From NCBI GenBank assembly GCA_947501325.1, contig CANMVC010000002.1, positions 124,001 to 188,000 on the forward strand: a DNA stretch of 64,000 nucleotides. The letters are read 5' to 3'. The translations under genes and the position numbers were made by a program. Source of the DNA: an uncultured Sphingomonadaceae bacterium. Its GTDB lineage: Bacteria; Pseudomonadota; Alphaproteobacteria; Sphingomonadales; Sphingomonadaceae. Shown here piece after piece: positions 24,889 to 34,378 of this stretch (position 1 is the first letter of the stretch; each line of letters starts with the position of its first letter). Below the pieces are notes generated by a model, which saw nothing but the letters and a program-made list of their open reading frames with translations, had not been told where the DNA came from and searched no databases.

Positions 24889-26545
24889 GATATCGGCTTT
24901 TGGCATTCTTTTTGCCGCGTTGCTCGGCGGGACTGCCCATGCAAAACGAAGCGATGGCTCCTATGGACTGAACAAATATGTTGAGGCACGGTTAGCAGAA
25001 TCGGTTTACAAACCCGCTGTCGCTGCCGAAATCTATGCAGAATCACTCAAGGAACAGCCCGAAAATCTTCTTGTAGCCAGCAAAGCATATGTGAAAGCCG
25101 TGCAGGCGGGAGATATCACGCTTGCCTTGAAAGCCATCCGCAGTCTCGATCTGCGTGGTCAGATTGATCCAGAAATGCCGGTGCTATTATTCGCTGATTC
25201 TTTTGCACGGAATGATTTGAAGGCGGCTGCGACGGCGACTGTCGAGCTTGAGGCCCTGGGTAATTTTGGCTTTTTGTCGCCATTTCTCAATGCATGGCTT
25301 GCAACGGCAGCCGGGGATAGTCCCTTGGCCGACTTGGCATCGGCCAAAAAAAACAAAACGGCTTCCTACTATCATCGCGAGCAGTTGATATTGCAAAGCC
25401 TGGCGCGCGGAAAAGAAGATGATGTAAGTCAGCTAATAGATGCGCTGGTAGAAGAAAATGAAGTAAGGATGGCGCCGATGCGCATCCTTGCCGCTCGTCA
25501 TTTTCTGGCAAAAAGAGATACAGAACGGGCGATGCAAATACTGGAACAAGAGCGTACGGGCCCGGAAACCAAGTTGCTCCGGGCCATCCGTTCTGGCGAA
25601 CCCAAAAAACTGGCACAAAAGATTGACGCCAAGGTTGGTATCGGATTTCTTTTTCAACGATTGGCATTCGACCTCAGAACCCAGCGCGCATATTTTCTAG
25701 CGCTCGTTAATGCTCAGGCTGCCTCCAGGGTTTTTCCTGATAGCGACTATGGGCATCTCATCCTGGGAGAAATCTACGGAGATAATGAAAACAACATATC
25801 TGCGCGGTCTGAATTTACAAAGATACCCTACACTAGTGCCTATGCATTGCAGGCGATCAACATGGAAATCGCAACCTATGCTGACGAGGAGGATTATAGT
25901 GGTGGCCAGGCCAGATTGGATGACATAATTGCTCAGGATCCCGAGGCACCGGAACTCAGGATGCTGAAGGGCCAGTTGTTGCAGTATAGCGGCGACCATA
26001 AGTCTGCGGCGATTGCTATCAAACAGGCCATAGCTTTGGCCGAGAAACGGAATTTCCCGAATGTGCGGTTGGCAAGCTATTGGTTGGCATTGGGCGCCGC
26101 GCAAGAACAGGCGGGGCTCTGGCCGACGGGTTTAGAATCCCTTGAGGAAGCCAACCGGTTGCAGCCTAACTCACCGAGTATCTTAAACTATCTCGGTTAT
26201 GCGCAGTTAGAGCGTCGCGAGAATACGGCGGCTGCCATTGATCATATTCGCCAAGCCTATAAAATGCGATCATCCTCTCCGGCCATTACAGACTCTCTGG
26301 GATGGGCCTATTTCATCATTGGGGAGCATGACAAAGCGGTCAATTATCTGGAACGTGCGCGGGCGGGCGAACCGCAAGACCCCACAATCAATGAACATCT
26401 GGGAGACGCTTACTGGGCAGTTGGGCGTAAATATGAGGCTCGATACGCCTGGAAATCAGCGAAATTATTTGCCGATGTTTCGGATGTACAGCGCCTGGCT
26501 GAAAAAATAGATCTGGGACTGCAACCGGAACTTGTCTCTCCCTAA
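24857..26545 (+). CDS. Exported tetratricopeptide-repeat protein
   Basis: About 562 residues of TPR-like helical repeats, clearest in the C-terminal third (ILNYLGYAQLERRENTAAAIDHIRQAY, DSLGWAYFIIGEHDKAVNYL, NEHLGDAYWAVGRKYEARYAWKSA). An N-terminal hydrophobic stretch ISAFGILFAALLGGTAHA looks like a signal peptide, suggesting periplasmic or outer-membrane location. The frame lacks an ATG before the signal peptide. GTG at 24857 or 24860, inside the end of the ETF-QO gene, is my choice, with weak ribosome-binding signal (CGAAG). It stops one base into the ispE start (TAATG). Similar proteins next to ispE or ETF-QO are, as far as I recall, usual in sphingomonads. Function unknown. Confidence 0.75.
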   Translation: MVEAPITPICKISAFGILFAALLGGTAHAKRSDGSYGLNKYVEARLAESVYKPAVAAEIYAESLKEQPENLLVASKAYVKAVQAGDITLALKAIRSLDLRGQIDPEMPVLLFADSFARNDLKAAATATVELEALGNFGFLSPFLNAWLATAAGDSPLADLASAKKNKTASYYHREQLILQSLARGKEDDVSQLIDALVEENEVRMAPMRILAARHFLAKRDTERAMQILEQERTGPETKLLRAIRSGEPKKLAQKIDAKVGIGFLFQRLAFDLRTQRAYFLALVNAQAASRVFPDSDYGHLILGEIYGDNENNISARSEFTKIPYTSAYALQAINMEIATYADEEDYSGGQARLDDIIAQDPEAPELRMLKGQLLQYSGDHKSAAIAIKQAIALAEKRNFPNVRLASYWLALGAAQEQAGLWPTGLESLEEANRLQPNSPSILNYLGYAQLERRENTAAAIDHIRQAYKMRSSSPAITDSLGWAYFIIGEHDKAVNYLERARAGEPQDPTINEHLGDAYWAVGRKYEARYAWKSAKLFADVSDVQRLAEKIDLGLQPELVSP

Positions 26546-27399
26546 TGGCTTCTGACAGGGTGATGATTGAGGATAGTGAGGTGGCTTGCGCCAAGATAAA
26601 CCTCGCCTTGCATGTCCGGCGGCGATTGCCGAACGGTTATCATGACATCGAAACGATATTTGCGTTTCTAGACTGCGGGGACGTTATTTCGGTCGGCGCT
26701 GATCAGAATATCGAACTCACGATAACTGGCGAATTTTCGAGCGAACTGAGCAATAGCGGCAATCTGGTTCTGGACGCGGCTCATCTGTTGGCGTCTTATG
26801 GCAAGGTCGAAGCCGGAGCTAAAATAACCTTGGACAAGCGGCTGCCAGTGGCATCTGGCATTGGTGGTGGTTCGGCCGATGCGGCGGCGACCTTGCGCCT
26901 CTTGAACCGCTATTGGGCCGTTGGACTTTCGCTGCAGGATCTTGCACGACTTTCCGAGCCTCTCGGCGCTGATATTCCCGCCTGTGTGATCAATCAAACA
27001 AGCCGCGGCGAAGGGATCGGTCAAGATCTCGTGGAGATTGGCAACGCGTCTTTGGAGGGCCATCATGCTTTGTTGGTAAATCCGCTGGTACCCATATCAA
27101 CCGCAGCAGTTTTTCGCGATTGGGACGGCGTTGATCGGGGCGATTTGTCGGCCCGGGATCCGATTCAGGCGGCATTGGACGGCCGCAATGATTTGCAACC
27201 GCCAGCGCAGCTTCTCGCGCCGATCATCGGCGACTTGCTGTCAGAACTCAACAAGACAGGCACGGTGCTAGCCAGAATGTCTGGCTCGGGTGCCACTTGC
27301 TTTGGCCTTTATGAGACGGCGGCAAAGGCTCACGCAGCGGAAAAGGATATTGCTGACGCATTTCCAGATGTTTGGACCATGGTGGGAGGATTAAAATGA
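26545..27399 (+). CDS. ispE: 4-diphosphocytidyl-2-C-methyl-D-erythritol kinase
   Basis: Phosphorylates CDP-methylerythritol in the MEP isoprenoid pathway. The 284-residue GHMP kinase shows Lys17 in CAKINLALHV, the ATP-binding loop LPVASGIGGGSADAAA (100-115) and Asp143 in LGADIPAC, the catalytic Asp. ARMSGSGATCFGLYE gives the C-terminal glycine motif. The ATG at 26545 overlaps the TAA of the TPR gene by one base. Its stop overlaps the next gene by four bases, so the three are one transcript. Confidence 0.94.
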   Translation: MASDRVMIEDSEVACAKINLALHVRRRLPNGYHDIETIFAFLDCGDVISVGADQNIELTITGEFSSELSNSGNLVLDAAHLLASYGKVEAGAKITLDKRLPVASGIGGGSADAAATLRLLNRYWAVGLSLQDLARLSEPLGADIPACVINQTSRGEGIGQDLVEIGNASLEGHHALLVNPLVPISTAAVFRDWDGVDRGDLSARDPIQAALDGRNDLQPPAQLLAPIIGDLLSELNKTGTVLARMSGSGATCFGLYETAAKAHAAEKDIADAFPDVWTMVGGLK

Positions 27400-28121
27400 C
27401 GGAACCCTACAAGATATTGGGCATGCCAGAAGAGCGCGGCGTATTGGTGGTTGTGGATCATGCATCCAATAATGTTCCGTCTGATATAAATCTCGGCATC
27501 GATCCTGCGCTTCTTGAAGAACATATCGCTTATGATATCGGCGTTGCCAATGTTGCGCGTTATATGTCCGAAACACCCGGATATCTCAGTATATTAGGAA
27601 CAGTTTCCCGCCTTGTGACGGACCTGAATCGTTTTCCGGACGAAGACGGTGTTATTCCCCGGAAAAGCGATGGTGTGGAAATTTTAGGCAATGCTATCAA
27701 CCCGGCCGAAAAAGCCGCCCGGCTCGATCGATTTTTCCACCCCTATCACGACCGTGTTGCGGCTCTGATCCGGGACATGGATCCCGTACTCACGCTGTTT
27801 CTCCACAGTTTCACGCCAAAGCTTCGGACCGAAAGCGCCGAAGTGCGGCCTTGGGAAATCGGCGTTTTGTATAACGAGTATGAGGCTGCTTCGCGCTTGG
27901 CTATCCAGTTTCTGGAACAAGAACAATTGGTCGTTGGCGATCAGCAGCCCTATTCCGGAAAAGACCTTCATGCGACCATGAAGCGGCAAGCGGAAGATAT
28001 CGGGAAAGCCTACACAGAAATTGAAATTCGCCAAGATATGGTTGCGGAAGAAACCGGACAGCGGCGTTTCGCCGAAATATTGTTGCGAATTTGCGATAAA
28101 ATGCGAACAGGGCTTGCGTGA
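27396..28121 (+). CDS. N-formylglutamate amidohydrolase-like protein
   Basis: A 241-residue protein of the N-formylglutamate amidohydrolase (HutG-type) family. The N-terminal VLVVVDHASNNVPSDI contains the metal-binding region, and TRLVTDLNR-like sequence (VSRLVTDLNRFP), an LFLHSFTPK strand and a C-terminal EIRQDMVAEE are typical. In histidine degradation such enzymes hydrolyse formylglutamate, but no hut genes are near, so another N-acyl amino acid may be the substrate. The ATG at 27396 overlaps the ispE stop (ATGA), with GGGAGGA just upstream. An upstream reading from 27372 would add eight residues and is less likely. Confidence 0.85.
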   Translation: MTEPYKILGMPEERGVLVVVDHASNNVPSDINLGIDPALLEEHIAYDIGVANVARYMSETPGYLSILGTVSRLVTDLNRFPDEDGVIPRKSDGVEILGNAINPAEKAARLDRFFHPYHDRVAALIRDMDPVLTLFLHSFTPKLRTESAEVRPWEIGVLYNEYEAASRLAIQFLEQEQLVVGDQQPYSGKDLHATMKRQAEDIGKAYTEIEIRQDMVAEETGQRRFAEILLRICDKMRTGLA

Positions 28122-28181
28122 AGGCTACAGTTTTGGAAGGAGGATCGGAAATTCTAGCGACCTCTTTTTCAGGACAATGAG

Positions 28182-29903
28182 ATGACCCGGACCTTCGATA
28201 AATCCAAACTGCCCAGCCGTCATGTCAGTGTCGGCCCGGAACGCGCCCCACAACGCAGCTATTATTACGCCATGGGTATGACCGAAGAAGATATCGCGAA
28301 ACCCTTTGTCGGCATTGCTTCTGCTGGAAATGACAGCGCGCCGTGCAACACCTTGCTGGATGCGCAAGCCGATATGGCGCGGGAAGGCGTTATTGAAGCA
28401 GGCGGCACGCCCCGCCGGTTCAACACGATTACCGTGACCGATGGTATCGCCATGGGCCACCAAGGGATGAAATCCTCACTCGTCTCGCGCGAAGTGATTG
28501 CAGATTCGGTCGAGGTCAGCGTGCGCGGCCATTGCTACGATGCTGTCATCGGCTATGCTGGCTGTGACAAAAGCTTGCCCGGGATGATGATGGCGATGCT
28601 CCGTCTTAATGTACCCTCTATATTCGTCTATGGCGGCTCCATATTGCCTGGCCGCTTTCACGATGAAGATGTGACTGTTGTCGACGTTTTTGAAGCTGTA
28701 GGTCAGCATAGTGCCGGAAATTGTCCGCTACAGGAACTCATCGAGCTCGAAAAAGTCGCTTGCCCCGGACATGGCGCATGCGGCGGCCAGTTTACCGCCA
28801 ACACCATGGCCTGCGTGGCCGAGGCGATTGGATTGTCGCTACCCAACAGCAATATGGCCCCGGCCCCCTATGAAACCCGCGACGCGATGGCCGTCGCAGC
28901 GGGGCGTCAGGTCATGGAGCTGATAGCCCTCAATCTACGTCCTCGCGATATCTGCACCAGAGAGGCGTTTGTGAACGCTGCGCGTATCGTGGCCGCTACA
29001 GGCGGATCGACCAATGCTGCGCTCCACCTGCCTGCCATGGCAAGCGAAGCAGGCATTGATTTCGATCTGTTTGATGTTGCTGAAGCCTTTAAATCCACAC
29101 CCTATCTGGCAGACTTGAAACCCGGCGGCAAATATGTGGCAAGAGACATGCACGATGCTGGTGGCGTCTACATGCTGATGAAAACCATGATGGACAATGA
29201 TCTGCTAAATGTCGATTGCATGACGGTTACCGGCAAAACACTGGGTGAAAATATCGACGAGATTACATGGAATAGCGATCAAAAGGTCATATATGATGTC
29301 AAAAATGCGATCACCGAGACGGGCGGTGTGGTTGGCCTGAAAGGATCGCTCGCCCCGGAAGGCGCAATTGTGAAGGTCGCTGGTATGGCGCGCTTACAAT
29401 TTCGCGGCCCCGCACAGATTTTTGAATGTGAAGAGGATGCGTTTGCCGCCGTAGAACGGCGGGAGATTAAAGAGGGATCGGTTGTGGTCATTCGGAATGA
29501 AGGACCAAAAGGCGGCCCGGGCATGCGTGAAATGCTGGCAACAACTGCTGCTCTTTATGGACAAGGCATGGGTGAAAAGGTCGCACTCATCACAGACGGT
29601 CGTTTTTCGGGCGCAACACGGGGCTTTTGTATTGGCCATGTTGGACCAGAGGCAGCAGATGGCGGTCCCATTGGCTTGGTGGAAGAGGGCGATATTATCA
29701 ATATCGATGCTGAATCCGGTGTAATCGATCTCGAAGTGGATGACGATACGCTGGCAGACCGTCGTTCACGATTTACTCCACATGCGAACGAATATGGGTC
29801 AGGTGCATTATGGCGCTATGCGCAAAATGTCGGGCCGGCCTGTAAGGGCGCGGTAACTCATCCGGGAGCGAAAGCCGAAAAACATGTCTATGCGGATATT
29901 TAG
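28182..29903 (+). CDS. ilvD: Dihydroxy-acid dehydratase
   Basis: Fe-S enzyme that dehydrates dihydroxy acids in valine, isoleucine and leucine synthesis. It has 573 residues. Cluster cysteines are probably Cys55 (APCNTLLD), Cys128 ([14 protein letters not shown]) and Cys200 ([16 protein letters not shown]), with catalytic Lys130. The C-terminal [18 protein letters not shown] is characteristic. The presence of Cys128 and Cys200 suits the [2Fe-2S] or [4Fe-4S] dehydratases rather than sugar-acid dehydratases, though the IlvD/Edd family is broad. The 60 bases upstream hold the start region. The downstream lipoprotein gene begins 20 bases before its stop. Confidence 0.92.
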   Translation: MTRTFDKSKLPSRHVSVGPERAPQRSYYYAMGMTEEDIAKPFVGIASAGNDSAPCNTLLDAQADMAREGVIEAGGTPRRFNTITVTDGIAMGHQGMKSSLVSREVIADSVEVSVRGHCYDAVIGYAGCDKSLPGMMMAMLRLNVPSIFVYGGSILPGRFHDEDVTVVDVFEAVGQHSAGNCPLQELIELEKVACPGHGACGGQFTANTMACVAEAIGLSLPNSNMAPAPYETRDAMAVAAGRQVMELIALNLRPRDICTREAFVNAARIVAATGGSTNAALHLPAMASEAGIDFDLFDVAEAFKSTPYLADLKPGGKYVARDMHDAGGVYMLMKTMMDNDLLNVDCMTVTGKTLGENIDEITWNSDQKVIYDVKNAITETGGVVGLKGSLAPEGAIVKVAGMARLQFRGPAQIFECEEDAFAAVERREIKEGSVVVIRNEGPKGGPGMREMLATTAALYGQGMGEKVALITDGRFSGATRGFCIGHVGPEAADGGPIGLVEEGDIINIDAESGVIDLEVDDDTLADRRSRFTPHANEYGSGALWRYAQNVGPACKGAVTHPGAKAEKHVYADI

Positions 29904-30315
29904 CGCCTGTGTGATTGTATTGTCGGTGACCGCCTGCGGCAAACCGGACAACGGAATTTTGGCAGAGGCGGAAGAAAATGCGTCAGCGCAAGCTGCTCGT
30001 GATGGCCGCATCGAATGTGCCATTAATGGCGACAGTAATTTTTCCGCTGATTGTCAAACCGAGCGCTTGTCAGGCGAGAATGGTGTTACGCTGGTGATTC
30101 GACATCCCGATGGGGGCTTTCGGCGTTTCAACGTGCTCACCGATGGCCGCGGATTGGAAGCCGCGGACGGGGCTGAAAAAGCCAAAATCGAAATTGTCGA
30201 TAATGATAAAATATTGGTGAGCGTCGGTTCCGACAAATATATCATGCCAGCGCGAATGAAGACTGCCGAAGTCGCTGACCCAGCAGGTAAACCGGCACCA
30301 CAAGCGGGCAATTAG
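29884..30315 (+). CDS. Putative lipoprotein
   Basis: A 143-residue protein starting inside the last 20 bases of ilvD. The N-terminus ([20 protein letters not shown]) is a lipoprotein signal with lipobox VTAC and lipid-bearing Cys18. The mature part has a Cys-containing segment ([21 protein letters not shown]) that could form a disulphide, then a beta-rich domain and a Pro/Ala tail. Such proteins are recurrent next to ilvD in sphingomonads in my recollection; no function is known. An ATG at 29890 is an alternative start. It ends eight bases before nnr. Confidence 0.75.
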   Translation: MSMRIFSACVIVLSVTACGKPDNGILAEAEENASAQAARDGRIECAINGDSNFSADCQTERLSGENGVTLVIRHPDGGFRRFNVLTDGRGLEAADGAEKAKIEIVDNDKILVSVGSDKYIMPARMKTAEVADPAGKPAPQAGN

Positions 30316-30323
30316 GAATTACG

Positions 30324-31727
30324 ATGCTCAATGATGGGCATATCCTGAAAGTGGCAGCAATGCAGGCCGCCGAGCGGCAGTTAATTGAAGGCGGAACGTC
30401 CGTCATGGAACTGATGCACCGCGCTGGCACAGGCGCGGCTGATTTTATCTGGCGCGCTGCGCCTCATATGCCAACACTTGTGCTTTGTGGGCCGGGTAAT
30501 AATGGCGGCGATGGCTATGTCATCGCGCAAGCCCTCCTGGAAAAAGGTGCGACAGTTAAAATCGCGGCTACCGGAGAGCCAACAACTGATGCTGCCAAAA
30601 ATGCAAAATCTCTGTGGCAAGGGCAAACACTGGCTTATGAAGAAGCCGCGCCCGAGATGCAGTTCGTGGATTGTCTGTTTGGAACCGGACTCACCAGGCC
30701 TGTTGGCGGAGATATGCTGGAAAATTTTCAACGGTTGTTCGTTGGTGGGCAGCGACGGGTAGCTGTCGATTTGCCAAGCGGTATCGATACCGATGCGGGA
30801 TCCATGTTAAACGCGGTATCGAAATATGACCTGACCATAGCGCTAGGGGCCTTTAAGCCGGCTCATTACTTGATGCCTGCCTCCGCGCTAATGGGTGATC
30901 TGGTTGGAGTGGACATCGCTGTTCGGGCGACTTCGCCCATAAAAATACTGGAACGCCCGTCGATAGAAGCTCCCGCCAAATCCGACCATAAATATAGCAG
31001 AGGATTGGTCGCCGTTGTGGCCGGTGACATGCACGGTGCGGCGAAATTATGCGCTCTGGCGGCGCAGCGATCTGGCGCAGGCTATGTGAAGATATTCGCT
31101 GGTTCAGAATTCTCGACGCCCAATCATAGCATTGTCGTGGAAAACCATGGTGCACTGGATCAGCTGCGCGTCCAGCTGGCTGACGACAGAATAAGTGCGA
31201 TCGTCGTCGGGCCGGGCTTGGGGCGTACTGTGCAAGCGTCGAAGCTCTTGGATCTTGTTCTGGACATCGAAAAACCGGTACTTCTGGATGCTGATGCATT
31301 GATGCTCTTAGGCAGCACAGCGGTCCATCGTCTAAAAGATCGTTCATCGCCCGTCATGATAACACCGCATGGCGGAGAATTTTCTGCCATATCAAGCGAC
31401 CGCGACAGCTCCAAGATTGACGAGACGTTGAAGCTGGCTGCCGCCAGCAATGCTGTCGTATTGCATAAAGGCAGCGACAGTGTGATCGCCAATCCCGCAG
31501 GAGATGCGACGCTGGCCCGGTCGTCGTCCAGTTGGTTATCGACGGCAGGAACAGGTGACGTTCTGGCTGGTATCATTGCCGCTCGTTTTGCTCATGAAAA
31601 AGATGCTTTTCTGGCCGCTAAACAAGGGCAGTGGCTGCATAGCCGCGCTGCCAGCTTGGCCGGACGCAGCTTCTCGCCAGAGATACTGATTGATCATATC
31701 CCGAAAGCATTACAAGAGTGCCTATGA
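30324..31727 (+). CDS. nnr: Bifunctional NAD(P)HX epimerase/dehydratase
   Basis: Repairs hydrated NAD(P)H. The 467 residues combine an N-terminal YjeF epimerase domain (about 1-210, with GPGNNGGDGYVIAQALLEKG and LFGTGLTRPV) and a C-terminal ADP-dependent dehydratase domain (about 225-467, with GPGLGR, TPHGGEFSAI and STAGTGDVLAGIIAARFA). Both active-site signatures are intact. The C-terminus overlaps the next gene by four bases. It is often found with RNA-modification genes; here it precedes an RlmD-like methyltransferase. Confidence 0.93.
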   Translation: MLNDGHILKVAAMQAAERQLIEGGTSVMELMHRAGTGAADFIWRAAPHMPTLVLCGPGNNGGDGYVIAQALLEKGATVKIAATGEPTTDAAKNAKSLWQGQTLAYEEAAPEMQFVDCLFGTGLTRPVGGDMLENFQRLFVGGQRRVAVDLPSGIDTDAGSMLNAVSKYDLTIALGAFKPAHYLMPASALMGDLVGVDIAVRATSPIKILERPSIEAPAKSDHKYSRGLVAVVAGDMHGAAKLCALAAQRSGAGYVKIFAGSEFSTPNHSIVVENHGALDQLRVQLADDRISAIVVGPGLGRTVQASKLLDLVLDIEKPVLLDADALMLLGSTAVHRLKDRSSPVMITPHGGEFSAISSDRDSSKIDETLKLAAASNAVVLHKGSDSVIANPAGDATLARSSSSWLSTAGTGDVLAGIIAARFAHEKDAFLAAKQGQWLHSRAASLAGRSFSPEILIDHIPKALQECL

Positions 31728-32935
31728 GCACTGAAACTGACCCCAATGTAATTTTGCGAGTGGCGGCCAAAGGTGATGGAATCACCGCAGATGGCCGACA
31801 TATCGCTTTCTCGGCACCGCTTGATAGACTGAATGAAGACGGAGGCCTGATAAAGGGCCCGCACCATGTAGAGCCCCCGTGCCAGCATTTCAAAGAATGT
31901 GGCGGCTGCAGCCTTCAGCAATTGGATGACGAGAGTTATAAGCAATTTGTAATTGATCGGGTCGTTTATGCGCTGGAGGGGCAGGGGCTTAGCGCCGGAA
32001 CATTGCATCCCCCGCAAATCTCGCAACCCAAAAGCCGCATTCGTGCCAGCCTGCGCGCCGCGATGATGGGCAAAACTTTTAAACTCGGATTTAGCGGTGC
32101 CGGTAGTCATAGAATTGTCGATCTCAAGCAATGTGAAATCATGCGGCCTGAATTATTTGCGGTTATTGCTCCGCTCAGAGCCTTTTTGAAATCCGTGGCG
32201 CGGCGCAAGCATGACATGAATGTGGAGATGAGCCTGTCGGACCAGGGCGTTGATCTCTGTATCAAAAATTACGAACCTGAGAGCCTGGAGCAAAGAGAGG
32301 CATTAGTCGATTTTGCCAAGACGAACGGTTTGGCGCGATTGTCCGTCGATAATGGCTATGGACCGGAAACCCAGTGGGAGCCGGAACCGGTCACTGTTAC
32401 ATTCAATGGTATCGTCGTCGCATTGCCGCACAACAGTTTTCTCCAGCCCACGACAGATGGCAAAGCGGCGCTGGTCGCCGCGATGCAGGAAACGGTGGGT
32501 GATACCAAATTGGTTGCCGATCTGTTTGCCGGCCTTGGCACTTTTACTTTTTCGCTAGGGGACGGCCATAAGGTCTATGCCGCGGAGGGATCGCGTGATG
32601 CAATTGGCGCATTGAAAATGGCGGCGAACCTTTCCGGTCGGCAAATATTTACGGAGCATCGCGATCTGTTTCGTCGCCCGCTCAGTCCGGAAGAATTGAA
32701 TCGGTTTGGAGCCGTGATTCTGGATCCGCCGCGTGCCGGTGCACGGGATCAGGTTGCCCAGATCGCGCAATCCGAGGTGCCAAAGGTTTGTTACATAAGT
32801 TGCAATCCAGCGAGCTTTGCGCGTGATGCAAAGCAGCTTTGTGACGCAGGCTATAAGCTGGATGCGCTGTGGCCGGTGGGCCAATTCCTGTGGTCGACCC
32901 ATGTGGAGCTGGTTTCAAGCTTCACCAAGGCATAG
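31724..32935 (+). CDS. 23S rRNA uracil-C5 methyltransferase, RlmD/TrmA family
   Basis: SAM-dependent m5U methyltransferase of RNA. From ATG 31724 (overlapping the nnr stop as ATGA) it has 403 residues. The N-terminal [4Fe-4S] cluster site uses Cys53, Cys59, Cys62 and Cys137 (PPCQHFKECGGC, LKQCEIMRP). The SAM loop is DLFAGLGTF (267-275), the nucleophile Cys360 lies in YISCNPASFARD, and the base Glu395 in STHVELVSSF. The first 50 residues may be a reduced TRAM domain. Family members hit U1939 (RlmD) or U747 (RlmCD); which site this one modifies cannot be told. A GTG two codons upstream is an alternative start. Confidence 0.88.
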   Translation: MSTETDPNVILRVAAKGDGITADGRHIAFSAPLDRLNEDGGLIKGPHHVEPPCQHFKECGGCSLQQLDDESYKQFVIDRVVYALEGQGLSAGTLHPPQISQPKSRIRASLRAAMMGKTFKLGFSGAGSHRIVDLKQCEIMRPELFAVIAPLRAFLKSVARRKHDMNVEMSLSDQGVDLCIKNYEPESLEQREALVDFAKTNGLARLSVDNGYGPETQWEPEPVTVTFNGIVVALPHNSFLQPTTDGKAALVAAMQETVGDTKLVADLFAGLGTFTFSLGDGHKVYAAEGSRDAIGALKMAANLSGRQIFTEHRDLFRRPLSPEELNRFGAVILDPPRAGARDQVAQIAQSEVPKVCYISCNPASFARDAKQLCDAGYKLDALWPVGQFLWSTHVELVSSFTKA

Positions 32936-32945
32936 CAGGGTTAGT

Positions 32946-33905
32946 CTAGTTTTCGGACCAGTTCACGCCTGCCTTTGATCGTGTGTCCACCGTCAGGTCA
33001 AACACGTCTGCTCTGGAATAGTGACCGTCAACATCCAGTGCCGCCTTCGCCTCTTTACCGGCATCCAGATCGATATCGGCTGTCAGGATAATGTCTTCTT
33101 CGCCTGCCTCTGCCAATATGGTGGCATCGGGCGCGACAATGATGCTGTGGCCAAATTGCAATTGCGTGTCCGGAATTTCCTTGAACAGGGCCAGCGCGTC
33201 GTCATTACCGCCGACCAGTTTCAGGCCTTCGATCAGATCATCGCGGTGCAATAATGTACCCGCCGCCAGCACATGACACCCGCCTTCAAAGGCATAATGG
33301 CGCGAGGCTATTTGATAGGTTTCTCTAACCGTGGGCCAGGCTGCGACGTGGACGTCTTCCCGTAAATTATGCATCGCGGCGCGGGCGAGTGGCATCCAGT
33401 GTTCCCAGCAAATCAGATTGCCAACCCGACCCCACTCAGCCTCATGCACATTGATGGTGGAGCCGTCACCGCGATTCCAGATCAGCCGCTCGCCGTGGGT
33501 CGGGACCAGCTTGCGATGGTTCAGCACCGGCAATTCCGGTCGGAACATCATCTGGTTGTTGTAGAGACTGGAGCGCAGCCGCTCGTGCACGCCGATTGAA
33601 ATGCAGAGTTTCCTCGCGTCTGCCAGTTCCTGCAGCGGCGCCAGTCTTGGATCGTTCTCGACTATCGCCTGGTCCATTAATATCCGGTGCAAGGCCTTGC
33701 TCCCCGGATGATCCCACAGCGCGGCCCCCGGTGCTTCGTCGAGCCAGATCGGGTAGCCGCCCAGAAATGTCTCGCCAAAGCCGATCATCCGCGCGCCTTC
33801 GTCGCTGGCCTTGCGGGCCAGGTTAACGGCTTGTTCTATCCCCTTGTCGATGCACAGGGGAACCGGTGCCGCCTGGACTATTGCGACATTCAAAAACTGG
33901 GGCAT
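32946..33905 (-). CDS. Nitrilase-type carbon-nitrogen hydrolase
   Basis: A 319-residue amidase/nitrilase with the Glu-Lys-Cys triad: Glu45 (FGETFLGGYP), Lys132 (NHRKLVPTHGER) and Cys166 (NLICWEHWMPLAR). The CWEHWMP context and the GETFLGGYPIW loop are of the true nitrilase/cyanide-hydratase branch, as opposed to the omega-amidase or NAD-synthetase branches, so a nitrile substrate is likely. Leftward, directly after a MAPEG gene (18-base gap), so nitrilase and the two MAPEG proteins may be one transcript. It converges with the methyltransferase gene across a 10-base gap with no visible terminator. Confidence 0.88.
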   Translation of the reverse strand: MPQFLNVAIVQAAPVPLCIDKGIEQAVNLARKASDEGARMIGFGETFLGGYPIWLDEAPGAALWDHPGSKALHRILMDQAIVENDPRLAPLQELADARKLCISIGVHERLRSSLYNNQMMFRPELPVLNHRKLVPTHGERLIWNRGDGSTINVHEAEWGRVGNLICWEHWMPLARAAMHNLREDVHVAAWPTVRETYQIASRHYAFEGGCHVLAAGTLLHRDDLIEGLKLVGGNDDALALFKEIPDTQLQFGHSIIVAPDATILAEAGEEDIILTADIDLDAGKEAKAALDVDGHYSRADVFDLTVDTRSKAGVNWSEN

Positions 33906-33923
33906 GGCAAAGACCGTTTCTGG

Positions 33924-34358
33924 TTAGTGGAACACTGTAATTGCTGCATGGATAGCCAAGGCTATAATACACAGGCTGGACAAGGCGAACACCAAAAAGC
34001 GGTACATGATCTTGTTGATCGTCGCCTGGATCAGGCTGTGCAGCACGCGCAAGCCAACATAGGCCCATGCAATAGTGAGGTTCAGACCGTCTCCCTGTCC
34101 GACCAACGCTAACACAATACACACCGCATAAAATAGCGTCGGTTCGGTGAGCAGATGGTTATAATTATGCGCTTTCCACTGTACCTCCGGCGGCAGCAGG
34201 GCATCGAGGCCGCCGGCGGTGGACTCCCGGCTGAGCTTGTCAGGATCAACCTTGGCCTTGCTCATCGCTGGAAGACGCGTCACATACATCCACAGCCACA
34301 TGATCATGGTCCACAGAATAAGCGCCACAACAGGCTGTAAGATAGGACTATTTTCCAT
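33924..34358 (-). CDS. MAPEG family membrane protein, copy 1
   Basis: A 144-residue MAPEG (membrane-associated eicosanoid/glutathione metabolism) protein with four helices at about 10-28, 71-88, 95-112 and 122-141. The WKAHNYNHLLTEPTLFYAVC segment is the family's conserved loop-helix. Bacterial members may have glutathione transferase or peroxidase activity, but most are untested. It follows a paralogue (34379-34807) with the same WKxHNYxHLxxxPTLFYA pattern, the result of a tandem duplication. It precedes the nitrilase gene. Confidence 0.88.
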   Translation of the reverse strand: MENSPILQPVVALILWTMIMWLWMYVTRLPAMSKAKVDPDKLSRESTAGGLDALLPPEVQWKAHNYNHLLTEPTLFYAVCIVLALVGQGDGLNLTIAWAYVGLRVLHSLIQATINKIMYRFLVFALSSLCIIALAIHAAITVFH

Positions 34359-34378
34359 TTTTATTCCCCCCTAAAAAT

